64,000 nucleotides of DNA. Origin: Streptomyces sp. NBC_00554 (GTDB taxonomy: Bacteria > Actinomycetota > Actinomycetes > Streptomycetales > Streptomycetaceae). The first letter of the stretch is position 1, and each line of letters begins with the position of its first letter. Location: the NCBI RefSeq assembly GCF_041431135.1, contig NZ_CP107799.1:2914001-2978000 (forward strand), given 5' to 3'. A program made the position numbers and the translations under genes. Under the pieces are notes generated by a model. That model searched no databases, had not been told where the DNA came from, and worked only from the letters and a program-made list of their open reading frames with translations. Below are positions 62,560 to 64,000 of this stretch, piece by piece.

Positions 62560-63126
62560 TTATCGTCCACCACGCGCGCGCGTGGCCCGCCACTCGGGCG
62601 CGAGCACCGACCAGACCTCCATGTCGCTCCGTACGCCCCGGTACAGGTAGCTTTCGCGCAGTACGCCGTCCCGCGTCATGCCCAGGCGCCGCGCCACGTT
62701 CAGGCTCGGTTCGTTCGCGGACGGGGCGATCCACTCCACACGGTGCATGCCGCGCTCCTCGACCGCCCAGTCGATGATGATCCGCGTCCCTCGGGTGACG
62801 AGTCCGCGCCCGGCCGCCGCCGGTTCCAGCCAGCACCCGGCCTCGCAGTTCCCCTGCGCGGTGTCGAAGATCCTGAAGAGCAGCCCGCCGACGAGCTTCC
62901 CCTCCAGCCAGATCCCGTACAGGAAGCCACTGTCGGCGGCGCGCTTGTCCGCGTATGCCTGGAGGAAGGCCCGCGTCGAGGTGAGGTCCGTCACCGCGTC
63001 GGGCAGCGAGACATGACGGCCGATGAACTCGCGACCCCGCTCCATGTGAGCCAGGAACTCCTCGGCGTGCCAGGGCTCCAGGGGCCGCAGTTCCGCTCCG
63101 TCGTCACCCAGGGATATCGCGTACAT
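62560..63126 (-). CDS. RimJ/RimL-like GNAT acetyltransferase
   Basis: The 188-residue protein has the GNAT fold of ribosomal protein N-acetyltransferases: LRPLEPWHAEEFL, FLYGIWLEGKLVGGLLF, EAGCWLEPAAAGRGLVTRGT (acetyl-CoA loop) and IAPSANEPSLNVARRLGM. It acetylates an unknown amine, perhaps a protein N-terminus. The ATG at 63126 lies inside the end of the MMPL gene (23-base overlap), which suggests cotranscription. Confidence 0.85.
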   Translation of the reverse strand: MYAISLGDDGAELRPLEPWHAEEFLAHMERGREFIGRHVSLPDAVTDLTSTRAFLQAYADKRAADSGFLYGIWLEGKLVGGLLFRIFDTAQGNCEAGCWLEPAAAGRGLVTRGTRIIIDWAVEERGMHRVEWIAPSANEPSLNVARRLGMTRDGVLRESYLYRGVRSDMEVWSVLAPEWRATRARGGR

Positions 63127-64000
63127 CCTGCCGCCGCTCCTTCTCCAGTACGTCCGCCACCTCGGCGTCCGTCGCAGCGGCCAGCCTCTCATGGGCGGCG
63201 CGGCACTCGGGAGGTTCGATGCTGATGTGCGGCAGGCACCGGTCGAGCCAGCGGGGCAGCCACCAGTTGGCGCCGCCGAGCAGGTGCATGAGGGCGGGCA
63301 CCAGGAGCGTCCGCAGGACGAAGGCGTCCAGGGCGACGGCCGCGGCGAGGGCGATGCCGAACATCGCGATGACGCGGTCGCCGCTGAGCACGAAGGCGAG
63401 GAAGACCGAGATCATGATGACGGCGGCGGAGTTGATCACCCGGCTGGTCTCGGCGAGGCCGACCCGGACGGCGCGCCGGTTGTCGCCGGTTTCCAGCCAC
63501 TCCTCGTACATCCGGCTGACCAGGAAGACCTGGTAGTCCATGGAGAGCCCGAAAAGCACCGACACCATGATCACCGGCAGGAAGGGTTCGATCGGGCCCG
63601 CGCGGCCGAGGCCGAGCAGCTCACTCCCCCAGCCCCACTGGAAGATCGCGACGACGACTCCGAAGGCGGCGGCCACGGCGGCGATGTTCATCACGGCGGC
63701 CTTCAGGGGGATGCCGATCGAGCGGAAGGCAAGCAGCAGCAGGGCGCAGCCGAGGCCTATGACGACGCCCACGAAGAGGGGCAGTTTGCCGACGATGACG
63801 TCCGCGAAATCGTCGTAGCTCGCCGTGACACCGCCGACCTGCACGTCGAGCGAGTTGTCCGCCTCGGCGCGCGGCAGTACCTCGGTGCGCAGCCGGTCGA
63901 CGAGGGCGCTGGTCCGCTCCGACTGCGGCGCGGATTCCGGGACGAGCGTGAGGTACGCGGTGTCGCCACCGGTGTTGTACGTCACCGGGGTCACCGACGC
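63104..64000 (-). CDS. MMPL/RND-family membrane transporter, C-terminal part
   Basis: The frame is open to the right edge (299 codons here, N-terminus outside). It shows the MMPL C-terminal half: a periplasmic stretch, then six helices with FGLSMDYQVFLVSRMYEEW, RVINSAAVIMISVFLAFVLS, MFGIALAAAVALDAFVLRTL and LVPALMHLLGGANWWLPRWLD. Proteins of this family export lipids or other hydrophobic molecules. The final 40 residues are a soluble tail. The acetyltransferase gene overlaps its end. Confidence 0.85.
   Translation of the reverse strand, partial: ASVTPVTYNTGGDTAYLTLVPESAPQSERTSALVDRLRTEVLPRAEADNSLDVQVGGVTASYDDFADVIVGKLPLFVGVVIGLGCALLLLAFRSIGIPLKAAVMNIAAVAAAFGVVVAIFQWGWGSELLGLGRAGPIEPFLPVIMVSVLFGLSMDYQVFLVSRMYEEWLETGDNRRAVRVGLAETSRVINSAAVIMISVFLAFVLSGDRVIAMFGIALAAAVALDAFVLRTLLVPALMHLLGGANWWLPRWLDRCLPHISIEPPECRAAHERLAAATDAEVADVLEKERRQDVRDIPG

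Overview
The window reads as a stretch of Streptomyces-type chromosome. GC content is very high, most third codon positions are G or C, GTG starts are common, signal peptides and lipoboxes are actinobacterial in style, and the small proteins and intergenic repeats are of kinds I recognise from streptomycetes. I see no tRNA, rRNA, CRISPR array, insertion sequence or phage gene.

Layout. 1-6.4 kb: the N-terminal part of a membrane protein, then a divergent pair of secreted glycosidases (GH3 with accessory domains; GH30 with a ricin-type lectin domain). 6.4-8.3 kb: citramalate synthase cimA behind an apparent attenuator that encodes an Ile-Ile leader peptide. 8.3-11.7 kb: two secreted TolB-like propeller proteins separated by a 17-bp tandem repeat. 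11.8-17.4 kb: an operon of a fused urease gamma/beta subunit, a divergent urease alpha subunit, agmatine deiminase and a TetR regulator, facing an NCS1 permease; two similar palindromes lie in the shared promoter region. 17.6-20 kb: ilvE, preceded by an overlapping upstream reading frame, and leuB. 20.1-24.8 kb: a Tat-type metallophosphoesterase lipoprotein, a 47-residue protein, a LysR regulator with a divergent oxidoreductase, and an AAC(2')-like acetyltransferase. 24.9-29.4 kb: proline catabolism (proline dehydrogenase and P5C dehydrogenase) with a divergent PucR-type regulator, and a small membrane protein.

29.4-39.9 kb is best read as a sugar-utilisation locus, probably for L-fucose. It has a secreted GH141-like beta-helix enzyme with two FN3-CBM32 modules, an ABC importer, an enolase-superfamily sugar-acid dehydratase, a mutarotase, an aldo/keto reductase resembling L-fucose dehydrogenase, and a FadR-type GntR regulator. 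39.9-42.1 kb holds a TetR regulator and a divergent 14-TM drug exporter with an apparently leaderless promoter. 42.1-45.4 kb has a large inverted-repeat element and a LAL-type LuxR regulator.

45.5-51.2 kb carries serA, ilvC, ilvH and ilvB, with an ilvB leader peptide and attenuator. 51.2-64 kb has a membrane GGDEF/EAL protein whose EAL part is degenerate, a 2-hydroxyacid dehydrogenase, an aldo/keto reductase, a PQQ-type sugar dehydrogenase lipoprotein, a DUF6191-like protein, a second LAL regulator, small and membrane proteins, a GNAT acetyltransferase and the C-terminal part of an MMPL transporter.

The unifying theme is branched-chain amino acid synthesis. cimA supplies 2-oxobutyrate for isoleucine, ilvBHC form the common carbon skeletons, leuB serves leucine, and ilvE performs the last transamination. 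At least two of these units carry leader peptides. The most interesting accessory parts are the urease-like/agmatine operon and the fucose locus.
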